Source: Aphelenchoides besseyi | Lineage: Eukaryota > Nematoda > Chromadorea > Rhabditida > Aphelenchoididae | Direction of reading: 5' to 3' | DNA length: 64,000 nt | Assembly (NCBI GenBank): GCA_024699855.1 | Contig: JAMPIQ010000001.1 | Span: forward strand, 6,634,001-6,698,000 | Shown: in pieces, positions 21,692 to 31,116 of the stretch | Layout of the letters: every line of letters starts with the position of its first letter | Numbering within the stretch: position 1 is the stretch's first letter | Made by a program: the position numbers and the translations under genes | Notes under the pieces: generated by a model | What the model saw: only the letters and a program-made list of their open reading frames with translations | Told to the model about the DNA's origin: nothing | Databases searched by the model: none

Positions 21692-22240
21692 GAATGCTTT
21701 TTGATTGCATTTTTGTACTATTTGAACATGGAGGTTAACGAAGCTAATTCTCTTATTGAGCAAAATAAAAATTTGGCGATTGAAAACACTAATCTAAAGT
21801 CTACTATTGCTGAACTAACTACTGAAGTTAATATTTTGAAGTCAGGACTACAACTATGTGGAAATCAACATCAAGCTAATAATGACCTAATTAATTTAAA
21901 TGTGACTAATAAATCTATTGCGGAAAGAGCTAAAATTCTTTCTACTAATAAAAACAAACCTATTGCCATCTATAAACGTTTTATTTTCAACTATTCTCAT
22001 CAACGTTCAAGTGATAATAAACATTATTGGAAATGTGAAAAGTAAGTACTTAATTCTCTAAGTACATAGTTACTTTTTGTTCAGATATCCTAAAATTCAA
22101 TGTTCAGCTAAAATGCAAACAAAACGCAAAAACAATGGGAAAAGATGTCAAAGTCAGCTCAATCATTGGTGCTCACAACCATCCTGTTGACAACAAACGT
22201 TTGGAGAAACTTTTGAACAAAAACAATGCAACTTTGTAAT
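21692..22240 (+). pseudogene. FLYWCH-domain exon pair, start of an interrupted gene or element
   Basis: The first exon (ATG at 21701 or 21728) encodes a coiled coil ('NSLIEQNKNLAIENTNLKST') and then the start of a FLYWCH zinc finger, 'YKRFIFNYSH' and 'YWKCEK'. A 42-bp intron (22042 to about 22084) leads to 'YPKIQCSAKMQ', and a later His pair ('GAHNHPVDNK') completes the F..Y..W.C....C.......H.H pattern. FLYWCH domains occur in nematode DNA-binding proteins and in MULE-type transposases. The downstream sequence (22240-22588) is broken by stops, and possible later exons are separated by several kilobases of inserted transposons. Confidence 0.6.
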
Positions 22241-22588
22241 TAAATCTTATGATTGAAACGATTCAAATCGAAAGTTGTTTACGTTATTTTAATCGTGAAA
22301 ATTTGCATAAATTTGTTGTCAAAAATTCAGAAACATCATTTTTTATTTGATGAGATGTCGGAGCGAGAACACAGTGCGCTTATTCCGAAGAATCATTTGT
22401 CCATCCGATGACTTCTAGAACGGAATGATTTGTTCTCGTCACATGCAAATACGTTGCTTGGTATATTCAATACTAAATTTCCAGAAGTCGAGGTTTGTGT
22501 TTTGTTAGCTTTCTTCAATATTTCCATTGCTTAGATTACCTATCCTACATTTGCACCATTACACCACTGCTCGAAGGCTTTACACTCA
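22241..22588 (+). pseudogene. Degenerate continuation of the FLYWCH gene
   Basis: Short open stretches and one possible intron near 22495-22534 continue from the FLYWCH exons, but no frame stays open. The Tc5-like element is inserted at the TCA at 22586-22588. The interrupted sequence resumes at 25022. Confidence 0.35.
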
Positions 22589-25021
22589 CAAGGAGAGGTC
22601 CTGAGTGGTTCCCGCTACTTTTGGTTGAATTATAAATCAATCGACGCGGAATTTTACGCTGATTCTGAATATACCCATCTTTTTTGCCCAGTCGCAGAAT
22701 TGGCCGAGTTATTGGCCAAAAACTAAAATTTTGAATTTTTGACATCAATTGATCGCAATTTTTCTGCTTGATCGATTGGTGTTAACAGTTTTTTAATTGG
22801 AAGCTTTATGGCCGAGATATTGGCCAATTTTTGAGACCAAAAAATTTGCAAGTTATTCCTAGTCTTTTTACAAGGAAAAATGTGTGCGGCGGTGGCCGAG
22901 TGATTAGTTGGTTGCTTAACAGACCTGTGAGGTTGATTCTGTTGACGCTCTTTTTGCTTGTTTTTTTACAACCACTATTTTTTAAGACGTTGTACAAGTC
23001 TTCCACTGGTAATACAAAAACATTAATTGAAAACAAACGAAATCACGAAGTCTTTCTTATTATTATCAAAATACTCAACGTTAAAGTGGTCGTTCAATTT
23101 TTGGTCAAGAGATTTGGACCTTTGGGAGATGTTTCAACCAACTCTGCTACTCGAACAGAGCGTCAACTTGCTTCTCGACTCATACAATTGATACAAACCG
23201 TTGCCGCTGCAAACCAATTCGAGTTTGATGAGGATGAGATGGTCGGTATTGACGGTTCTGATGATGAAAATGAAGCCGCCGATGAATCAAGTTTCCCTCT
23301 TGATTCGGATGAAGACGATCATATTGGCGTTACTTCTGAACATTGGACTATTGGTGGTCGTGAGATTCCAATTGAAACGATGAAAGAAGCGATACGTTTT
23401 TACTGCAAAGTAGATGACAACCAAACAGTTCCCGTCAATGTCACGGAGTTTCGTCCAAAACAGAGCGTTCAACATCGTTTCTGTTTTTTGAATACCGATT
23501 CTGCTTGGCAACGATTCAAAATGTAAGCTAGAGCAAGTTTTATGTGTTGAAAGCTATTTTACAGCTTCAAAACTCGATGGTTAGACGATCAGCAGTCTTT
23601 AGAAACGCGACAACGAGCTTTGCAATTGATCGATGAAGCGACTTATGCGAAATACTGCGTGGTCAGAAATGCGAACAAAGTCGTGAAAACTCTCGATCTT
23701 CGTTTATTTGCCGTTCAATCAAACGCAGAATTGATGGCGCCAATCGAATTTTCGGCGTCGGAGAATTGGGCCAAACGTTTCAAGCGTCGGTTCGGAATTG
23801 TTGATTGCAAAGTCACAAAGTTCGTTGCAATCGCATCACAAAACGCCGACGAGCAACACACAACGAATGCAAATGCTTTTGTGGCGGATATCCGAAACGA
23901 AATTCAAAGACACCAACTCGCGCCTTCACAAGTCTTCAACGCTGATCATTGCGGGTGTCGTTTGGAGTATCATTCGGAGAGAACTCTTGCTGATCAAGGA
24001 CAACGTCACGTTCATGGAATGGCAACTTCAAGCATTTCTCTGACACATTCGTATACAGTCGTCCCGTTGCTTTCCATGGACGGTACGCTTCATCCGATTC
24101 TTTTCATGCAAATGAAAGAACGAGACGGAGTATTTCCCCGAAAGGTAACTCATTTCGCACAAAATGTAAGATTGCACGTGAAGCAATGTCAAGAATTATT
24201 TTAGCGAGCAAATGATTGTCGGAACATGCATGTGGCTGCGGAAACAAGTTCAATTATGAACCTTCAAACAATGACGGAATTTCTTGAGCACTGTGCGTTT
24301 CCGTATATGCCCGGCAACTCGATTTTTATTCTCGACTCGTGGTCCGGATTTCGCAACAACACAGCAATCGATTTCGTTCGTCCGCAAGATCGCAATATCA
24401 ACATACGAATAATTCCCCGTCACGTCACCTATTTGGCTCAACCACTTGATGTCTTTTTCTTTAGAATGTGGAAGAATTTCGGGCGAAAGATTCATGATCA
24501 CGCAATTCTGTTCGATACGGGAGTCGCGATGTTTCAACGAGACAACGCGATCAAACTGATGTCTCTTACCCACAAACAATTCGCGGCTCACCGTTTCGTT
24601 GATTTCCGCCGACATTTGTGGAAACAAGCCGGTTACAACGATGTTCAATTGGACAGTTTCGCTCATCCCGTGCAATTCTGCTTCAACAATTTCAACATGG
24701 AGTGAGCTCAAAACGACTGCAACTCGCCTTCCCTTTTGGTCTGCAGCTATTGCGAACAATCTCTCTGTTTCCACCATTTCTTTGTATTGTATCACGTTCA
24801 TTGAAATTAATAATCTCTATTTTGCCTAATTCAATCGATCAAGCAGAAAAATTGCGATCAATTGATGTCAAAAATTCAAAATTTTAGTTTTTGGCCAATA
24901 ACTCGGCCAATTCTGCGACTGGGCAAAAAAGATGGGTATATTCAGAATCAGCGTAAAATTCCGCGTCGATTGATTTATAATTCAACCAAAAGTAGTGGGA
25001 ACCACTCAGGACCTCTCCTTG
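22589..25021. mobile_element. Tc4/Tc5-like DNA transposon with TCA target duplication
   Basis: The 2433-bp element begins CAAGGAGAGGTCCTGAGTGG and ends with the reverse complement. The terminal inverted repeats are about 190 bp. It is flanked on both sides by TCA, which fits the TNA target duplication of the Tc4/Tc5 group. It encodes a DDE transposase with a CENP-B/Tc5-type HTH. Just inside the left repeat (about 22885-22920) there is a tRNA-like stretch, GTGGCCGAGTGATTAG. A related element lies inside 36334-37909. Confidence 0.88.
22831..24705 (+). CDS. Tc5-like DDE transposase
   Basis: Three exons (to 23525, about 23566-24144, about 24204-24705) give a long chain. An acidic N-terminal part ('DSDEDDHIGVTSEHW') is followed by a Tc5-type HTH ('FSASENWAKRFKRRFGI') and the DDE core: 'SQVFNADHCGCRLEYHSER' (first D), 'SLTHSYTVVPLLSMDGTLHP', 'NSIFILDSWSGFRNN' (second D) and 'PRHVTYLAQPLDVFFFRMW' (PLDV region). 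The frame is uninterrupted apart from the two introns, so the protein may still be functional. The start is uncertain: the ATG at 22831 is the first in frame, but similarity with the minus-strand fragment at 37036-37353 begins near 23065. Confidence 0.72.
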
Positions 25022-25212
25022 TCAGAGACAAAATGGATGTCCTTAAGGCCATGGTTATACTTTGTTCGCTGGCAAACACCCGATTTTCAGCGAAGAGATT
25101 ATACTTTTGAAAAAGTATAACCTGTTTGCCGGTTCCTTTGTTCGCTGAAAAGTTTTTCGCTCTATAATCGCGACATTTACAAACGAACAAGTTGCATTTT
25201 TTAATAAAATTT

Positions 25213-28200
25213 ATTTATTTATTTTATTTTATTCCTTTATTCAATTGGCAAAGCCACGAAGGATAACAACAAAGAAGAGGACCAATTTGGAGTGATCACT
25301 TTCGTTCGCCAGTCTTTTGCGGCTACTTTCCGGAAGTCGTCTTCGTAGCGGATCGCGGGTCGTCCGGGAGTTGGTCTTCGGAGTGCTGGCATCCAGTTGA
25401 GTAGCCGGAGGTCCCATCGGTTTTCTGCTGCTCGATCGAACATTTTCCGAACGTGGCGCCATTTTCGCTTTCGAACTGTGGTGATGACGTCGTTGAGGTT
25501 CGTCTGTTGGCGAATCCAATCTCGCGATTTCTTGTCTCCCAGCCGGATGTTCAGGAAACGGCGCTCGATCTTCGTTTGGCATCGTCGGAGACGGAGTCTT
25601 GCGTCTTTTCGGAGCGCCCAGGTTTCACACCCGTACGTCAGGCTGGGCATGATGACTTGGTGGAAGTAGCGACGTTTGAGGGCCATCGGAACTTGTCTGC
25701 TTGTGAGAAATTCGGCAGCTTTGCGAAACGCGCCCCAGGCGGCTCCTATTCGTCGTCCAATCTCACGTCCGTGGTTCCGCGGCATCGTGATCAGTTGGCC
25801 CAGGTAGTTGAACTCTCGGACACACTCGACGAGGTTGCCGCTGAGGTAGAGTGCGGCGGTAATGTCGGTGTCTCGACCATTACGAGTTGACATGAGCTTG
25901 GTCTTGGCAACGTTGACTTCCAGTCCAACTGCTGCACAGGCGAAAGCGAGATCGTTGGCAGTCGTTTGGAGCTGGACTAGATTGGACGAGAAAATCGCGA
26001 TGTCATCGGCATAGGCGAGATAATGGAGCCGGTGTCTGCCAATAGCTACTCCACGAGCTTCCCAGTTGACACGGTCAAGAGCCGACTGAAGTGTGATTAC
26101 AAAGAGGAGTGGAGATAGTGAGTCTCCTTGTCGGACTCCTCTTTGTGCGTCGAACGGTGCCATCGACTCCCCAATTGAGATTGTTGAGCGTCCAGCGGCG
26201 TAGATTTGCTTGACCATTCGGATCGTGCAGTCGTCGACTCCGAAGTGCTCCAGTGCACTCCAGATTGATTTCAGATGGAGAGTGTCGAATGCTTTGCGGA
26301 AGTCAACGAAAAGTATGTGGAGTGGCCGTTTCCATTCCCGGCACTTTTCGACCAGCAGGTTCAACGTGTTGATGTGGTCGACAGTTGAGTAGCCACGTCG
26401 GAAACCGGCCTGTTCTTTGGGAATGCGTTTGGTCACGGCCGTTTCAACTCGCTCGGTGATCACTCGAGTAACGACCTTAAAAATCGTGGACAGTAGTGAT
26501 ATTGGTCGGTAGTTGTCTAGATCAAATGCATCACCTTTTTTGTGGAGAAGAATGGTCGTTGAGAGCGCAAAGTCGGCGGGAAAGCAGTCAGCTTCGAACA
26601 TCTCGTTGAGTAAAGCGGCCAACGTGTCGGCGATCATGGGGATGCCGTGCTTCGCCACGATTGATGGGATACCATCGGCTCCAGGACTCGTGTTGCCTCG
26701 AATTCTGGCGGCTGCTTTTCGGAGGTCTTCGGCGGTGATCGGTCGCTCAAGGGTTCCACTTGCTGTGTTAACAAACGGACCGTTTGGTGATGCGTAGAGC
26801 TGGTTGTAGAAGTCGGCCACCGCTTGGACTGTTTCCGCTGTTGACGCGGAGATCGAGCCGTCCGATTTCCGTACTTGAGAGATTTGGCGCCGCTTGTATG
26901 CAAGCTCCAGTCTTCCGCGTTTGAGTCGGTTGACGTTGAGCGCTCTTTCGAGGACAGCGATTCGGTGGCGTCGCAGGTCTTCGGTGATGGAGACTCGGGC
27001 GGCTTTGCAGAGGACATTGTAGGCGACGCTCTGCAGCTGTCCAACGTTTGTTCCGAACTTCGCGTTTCGTCGTGCTTCTAGCAGTGAGCGAGTAACGGCG
27101 GAGATTCGGGGTACCGGTGTTGGTCGTTGTTCGGCTTTGGCCATCGCTTCTCTCATCGAATGGATCAGTTGGTCGTAGGTCGGATCTGAAGCGAGAGAAG
27201 TGACTAGGGTTCTGATTCCAACCTGGAGTTGAAGTCGATCGAACGACGGCGGGAGTTGGCGAGGTCGTGCGTTGCGCCATACGCATTTGGTCGGTGTGCG
27301 AACGATTGATCGTATAACCCGGTGGTCGCTGCTCGCGTTGTTTCGGCTGAGAGCCGAGACGTCAGAGAGAGTTGAGCGGTTCTTGACGACGACCAAGTCG
27401 ATTTCGTGTGCGGATTTCCGGTTAGGTGCCATCCATGTCCATTTCCGTGCTCGTCGTTTTCGGAAGAAACCATTGGCGATTTTGAGACCGTTGGCTTCAC
27501 AGAAATTGACTACCATGTCTCCGGGGAGATTTCGTCGTCCAAAGGCAAATGGTCCACAGCACGTATCGCCGGGGAGTGATGGGCCAATAATTGCGTTCCA
27601 ATCTCCCAGGACAATGTCGTGAGCAAAACGGCGACCATCGAGAGCTCGTTGAAGATCGCCGAGAAACGTGTCGTATTCGTCTTCGCCTCGGCCAGATTGA
27701 GGTGCATAGATTTGTGTCACTCTCGCCTTTTGGAGGCCTCCTAGGTTGATGACCAGTTGGATGATGCGATCGCTGTAGAAACGAACGCCTTCGATTCGTT
27801 TGTTGATGGCAGCGGAGGTGTAAAAAGCAACCCCCGTCTTCTTTCGCCAACCGTGGGAAAGCGGGCCGCTCGAGTGTAGTACGTAACCAGAGCCGAGTGT
27901 TGTTGTGTTGCAGCCATCGTTCCACGTTTCGGAAAGGCCAAAGATGTCGAATTTGATCTTTGCGGCGTCTTCTTCGAATTGGGCCAGAGAAGTGGCAGTA
28001 CGGATGGAGCGAACGTTGAGCGAACAGATCCGGATTTGATCGGTTCTTCTTCTTGTCATGTCCTACGGCCCAGAGGCTCCGACGATTCTCGGGATTCGTC
28101 GTGTAGAGACCTCCTTTGCAACGGGAGCGAAGTCAGTGGCCGGAGTTCTCTTCTGTGGCCGATTTCCGCGGTTGAGACGGAGTAGATCGTTGTGTAACGG

Positions 28201-28245
28201 AAGAGATCGGAGCGGCGCAAAAACACGACCGCTCGCGATTGCTCC
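25213..28245 (-). mobile_element. RTE-like non-LTR retrotransposon, full-length
   Basis: A 3033-bp element on the minus strand, flanked by the direct repeat TAATAAAATTT (25202-25212 and 28246-28256). The 3' end is a run of A and T with an AAAT-like repeat and no long poly(A), as in RTE elements. It has one open reading frame and a 5' leader of about 190 bp. It is inserted in the PIF/Harbinger-like element. Confidence 0.85.
25237..28059 (-). CDS. LINE endonuclease-reverse transcriptase (RTE-like)
   Basis: An intact 940-codon frame. The N-terminus is an AP-type endonuclease ('RICSLNVRSIR', 'FGLSETW', 'IYAPQSG', 'VLGDWNAIIG', 'SSDHRVI'). The centre is a reverse transcriptase ('NYRPISLLSTIFKVVTRVI', 'EQAGFRRGYSTVDHI', 'LFVDFRKAFDTL', 'GVRQGDSLSPLLF', 'LAYADDIAIF' with the YADD catalytic pair). 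The C-terminus has the 'TYGCETWAL' region of RTE/CR1-type proteins and a basic tail. There is no separate ORF1, which favours the RTE clade. The protein nicks target DNA and primes reverse transcription on it. No stop or frameshift is visible, so this copy could be active. Confidence 0.9.
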   Translation of the reverse strand: MTRRRTDQIRICSLNVRSIRTATSLAQFEEDAAKIKFDIFGLSETWNDGCNTTTLGSGYVLHSSGPLSHGWRKKTGVAFYTSAAINKRIEGVRFYSDRIIQLVINLGGLQKARVTQIYAPQSGRGEDEYDTFLGDLQRALDGRRFAHDIVLGDWNAIIGPSLPGDTCCGPFAFGRRNLPGDMVVNFCEANGLKIANGFFRKRRARKWTWMAPNRKSAHEIDLVVVKNRSTLSDVSALSRNNASSDHRVIRSIVRTPTKCVWRNARPRQLPPSFDRLQLQVGIRTLVTSLASDPTYDQLIHSMREAMAKAEQRPTPVPRISAVTRSLLEARRNAKFGTNVGQLQSVAYNVLCKAARVSITEDLRRHRIAVLERALNVNRLKRGRLELAYKRRQISQVRKSDGSISASTAETVQAVADFYNQLYASPNGPFVNTASGTLERPITAEDLRKAAARIRGNTSPGADGIPSIVAKHGIPMIADTLAALLNEMFEADCFPADFALSTTILLHKKGDAFDLDNYRPISLLSTIFKVVTRVITERVETAVTKRIPKEQAGFRRGYSTVDHINTLNLLVEKCREWKRPLHILFVDFRKAFDTLHLKSIWSALEHFGVDDCTIRMVKQIYAAGRSTISIGESMAPFDAQRGVRQGDSLSPLLFVITLQSALDRVNWEARGVAIGRHRLHYLAYADDIAIFSSNLVQLQTTANDLAFACAAVGLEVNVAKTKLMSTRNGRDTDITAALYLSGNLVECVREFNYLGQLITMPRNHGREIGRRIGAAWGAFRKAAEFLTSRQVPMALKRRYFHQVIMPSLTYGCETWALRKDARLRLRRCQTKIERRFLNIRLGDKKSRDWIRQQTNLNDVITTVRKRKWRHVRKMFDRAAENRWDLRLLNWMPALRRPTPGRPAIRYEDDFRKVAAKDWRTKVITPNWSSSLLLSFVALPIE

Positions 28246-28469
28246 TAATAAAATTTTTAATTAAAATTTTATGTAGATAGTTTTGTAGATTAAACTACGG
28301 GGATTCAGAAAATGTACACTTTTTATATGTTTGAATTAATTTTGTGAGAGAAAAAGCTGTTCGTCGATAATCTTGACTAATATTTGACAGTATATCAGTG
28401 GAAAACATTTGCACTCCTTGTGGCCTTTCGTTGGCGTCCGTTTGCTAGATCTTATTGACGATTTCATTT

Positions 28470-28745
28470 CATTATAATTTACTAAAAGGACGGGCGAATG
28501 GTGTGATGAACAAAAAGAAACTCTCGTTGATGTCGTTCAGTCGTATCCCATTCTTTGGGATTCTAATCACACGGATTGGAAATCAACAACAAAAAAATGA
28601 TGCTTGGACGTTAGTTGCTGACGAGTTGAACAATATGAGCAATGAGTAATTGTTTTAAATATATTGCTAATCGTTCTTTAGAGCTTAACGGATGTCGGTG
28701 TGTGGAAGCGTACGTCAATTTTGGTTAAAGTAAACTATGCAAACT
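28470..28745 (+). pseudogene. MADF-type DNA-binding frame of the PIF/Harbinger-like element, frameshifted
   Basis: The sequence encodes 'WCDEQKETLVDVVQSYPILW' and, one base out of frame after an A run at about 28588-28595, 'NDAWTLVADELNNMSNE'. This is the W...L...V..YP.LW......A W..I...L pattern of MADF/Myb-like domains. PIF/Harbinger elements commonly carry such a second protein, which helps the transposase bind DNA and enter the nucleus. The run of A suggests a one-base indel. Confidence 0.5.
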
Positions 28746-28761
28746 GTCAAATTGCAATCTA

Positions 28762-30477
28762 CAGGGTGTCCCGGCCGAAACTAATGATTTGAAACGCGCC
28801 GCAAAATTCGAGTTCTTAACCAATTTTGATGCGGGTTTTTGTAATTGATAGAAAATTTATGGAAATTTTGTTTCCTTTCAAAAGATTTCCAGAATTTCAT
28901 TCAGAATCATGAGAAATCTTTATTTTGGTGAAGTGTTCGGTTTTGAGCGGAAAAAACCGCGTGCAAATGCGCTGCGTGCGGTCTCTCTCTCCACTTTTCA
29001 GAAAAGAACTTTGACTGATTTTCAAGTGTTTATCGTTCAAATCTCAACAGATCTTCCGTCTTTTTGGATAACTTTTTGAAGTCGGTGGGCGTACTCTTCG
29101 ATCGAACGGTCGATGATTTGTTAGGGAAGATCCGCGAATTCGGTTTCGATTCGAGCTTGAAGATCTGCCAAATTCTCCGGTTTCGTTCGATAAACGCGAT
29201 CTTTGATGAAACCCCACAAGAAAAAATCGCATGGAGTCAGATCCGGGCTATACGGAGGCCAAGGATAAGGGGCGAGGAGGTTCCGTCTCCACGGCCCATC
29301 CAACGTCCGGTGAAATTGACGTTCAGCCAACCTCGGACTCGAATTGTGAAATGAAGGGGAGCTCTATCGTGCATGAACACGATGAGGTCTTCGAGCCCCC
29401 ACTCTCGCACAGTCGACATGAACTGTGTTTGAAGCAATTCGAGGTAAAAATCACCGGTAACGTTGTTTTGGGTGAAGAACGGGCCAATGACTCCGAGCTT
29501 TCCAATAGCCGCCCACACCGTAAGTCTCGGTGAGTGCAGGGGCGATTCTCGCTACCTGAATTTGCCCAATCACTTTTCTTCCTTTTTTGTCACTTGCGAA
29601 GAGGGATTGGAATCAGCCCAATAACGAAAATTGTGTCTGTTAACCGACCCGTGAACTGAGAAATGAGCTTCGTCACTGAACATCAAAGTCTCCAAGAAAC
29701 CCGGCGATTATCGAATGAGTTCCAATTGAGATTCGGCAAAAGCAAGTCGGGTCGCCCAATTCTGTGGTTTCAGTTCTTGAAACAACCGAAGTTTGAATGG
29801 ATGAAACTTATCAGCCTGAAGTTTCCAATTCAACAAGAAGATGTTCAAAACTTGCCTTCAAAATGCGATGAACGGTCGTTTTTGATGGCATTCCCTCAAG
29901 ATTTTGCAAACGCGCGAACTGATTGTTTTGGGTCCTCACGAATCAAACGGAAAATTTCCGCCATCACTTCCGGAGTTCTGGCCGTTCTTAAAAAAAAAAG
30001 AATTGAAAATCAGACGCAATTTCCAACCTTTCCCTAACTCCACCTCTCTTGTGGAGATCGCCTCGTCGCAGAAAGTTGTTGAACCAAGTCGAGAAATTCG
30101 CGGCATTCGGAACGGGAGCACGTGGAGGAAGATTGAAGTGTCGACGGAAGGCACGTTGAACGGAAATCGGACTGTTTGACTTGCCGTACTCGATCACGCA
30201 GAACGCTTTTTCAACTGGTGACCAACACGTTTTTGTTAAGCGCAGTGGAGAGAGAGACCGCACGCAGCGCATTTGCACGCGGTTTTTTCCGCTCAAAACC
30301 GAACACTTCACCAAAATAAAGATTTCTCATGATTCTGAATGAAATTCTGGAAATCTTTTGAAAGGAAACAAAATTTCCATAAATTTTCTATCAATTACAA
30401 AAAACCGCATCAAAATTGGTTAAGAACTCGAATTTTGCGGCGCGTTTCAAATCATTAGTTTCGGCCGGGACACCCTG
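28762..30477. mobile_element. Mariner-like element with about 235-bp inverted repeats, TA target
   Basis: The ends CAGGGTGTCCCGGCCGAAAC and its reverse complement are flanked by TA (28760-28761 and 30478-30479). Long inverted repeats run to about 28995 and from about 30240. The minus strand carries a broken mariner transposase. The element is inserted in the PIF/Harbinger-like element. Confidence 0.88.
29121..30240 (-). pseudogene. Mariner transposase, frameshifted
   Basis: Pieces in different frames spell an N-terminal HTH region ('FSTWFNNFLRRGDLHKRGGV'), 'MFSDEAHFSVHGSVNRHNFR' (first catalytic D), 'GPFFTQNNVTGDFYLELLQ', 'LIVFMHDRAPLHF' (second D) and, in another frame, 'WPPYSPDLTPCDFFLWGFI' (third acidic site). 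Frameshifts lie near 29300 and between 29520 and 29990. This protein would cut and insert at TA sites but cannot be made from this copy. Confidence 0.75.
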
Positions 30478-30821
30478 TATAACCTGTTCGCTGTTATTTG
30501 TTCGCTGAAAATTTTCAGCGAACAATTGGAAATTTTTGTTTTTTAGCAACTACAAATTTGTCTTGACGAATTTTGGCAAAATTTCAACTGTTTAAAAAAA
30601 TCACTTCAAAGAATTTGTTAAAAAAATATTTGTTCAATTTTATTTATTCAAACTTTAATTATAACGTTTTAAAATTTTTTGTATTCGAACAGCGAACAAG
30701 GTATAACCACGGCCTAAGTCGCTTTCATTTAATAGGTTGAGGAGAAATTATCCGAACAGCCACAGAATGCCTTGCGTGTAGTTATTCAAAATCAGCTCGC
30801 TTTCTGAAACTTCTTGCGTAT

Positions 30822-31022
30822 TGTTGGGTCCTGGTCCGGCGATTTGGCGTCCCGGTTGGAAGACGCCGCGTAGGCCTCGCCGAGGGGGATCTGGAGCCCT
30901 GTGATGGTTTTTTTTTCTGGTTTTTTTTAACTATGTTGTTCTCCTTACTATTGTTGCTTCCGTTGTTGTATTCACCACCAAAATTAACTTTTCTCCGAGT
31001 TGGGCATTCGACAGACTAAACA
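30822..31022 (+). repeat. 5' LTR
   Basis: 201-bp direct repeat of the Ty3/gypsy element, starting TG and ending CA. It contains pyrimidine-rich tracts and a CTCTTTCT-free, T-rich U3-like first half. It matches the 3' LTR at 35498-35697 except for a few sites. Confidence 0.92.
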
Positions 31023-31116
31023 TTGGCGCAGTCAGCCTCGATTCGTCCTGCAGATTAACCGAAACAGGTGAAACTTGTCTAGAAAATGGTTGCTCGGTTT
31101 TTAGTTCGTTTAGGAA

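Larger units (their letters stand above)
25047..30714. mobile_element. PIF/Harbinger-like element split by a LINE and a mariner
   Basis: The left end GGCCATGGTTATACTTTGTT (25047) and right end, which reads GGCCGTGGTTATACCTTGTT in reverse complement (30714), are inverted repeats. Each is flanked by TAA (25044-25046 and 30715-30717), the three-base target duplication of PIF/Harbinger elements. The repeat word TGTTCGCTG recurs inside both ends. The interior holds a damaged MADF-type frame. Without the LINE (25213-28245) and the mariner (28762-30477) only about 0.9 kb of the element remains, and I see no DDE transposase, so it is probably non-autonomous. Confidence 0.75.

Noticed and set aside
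25237..28059. Several overlapping plus-strand frames across the LINE
   Set aside because: They are reverse-frame shadows of the intact endonuclease-RT frame.
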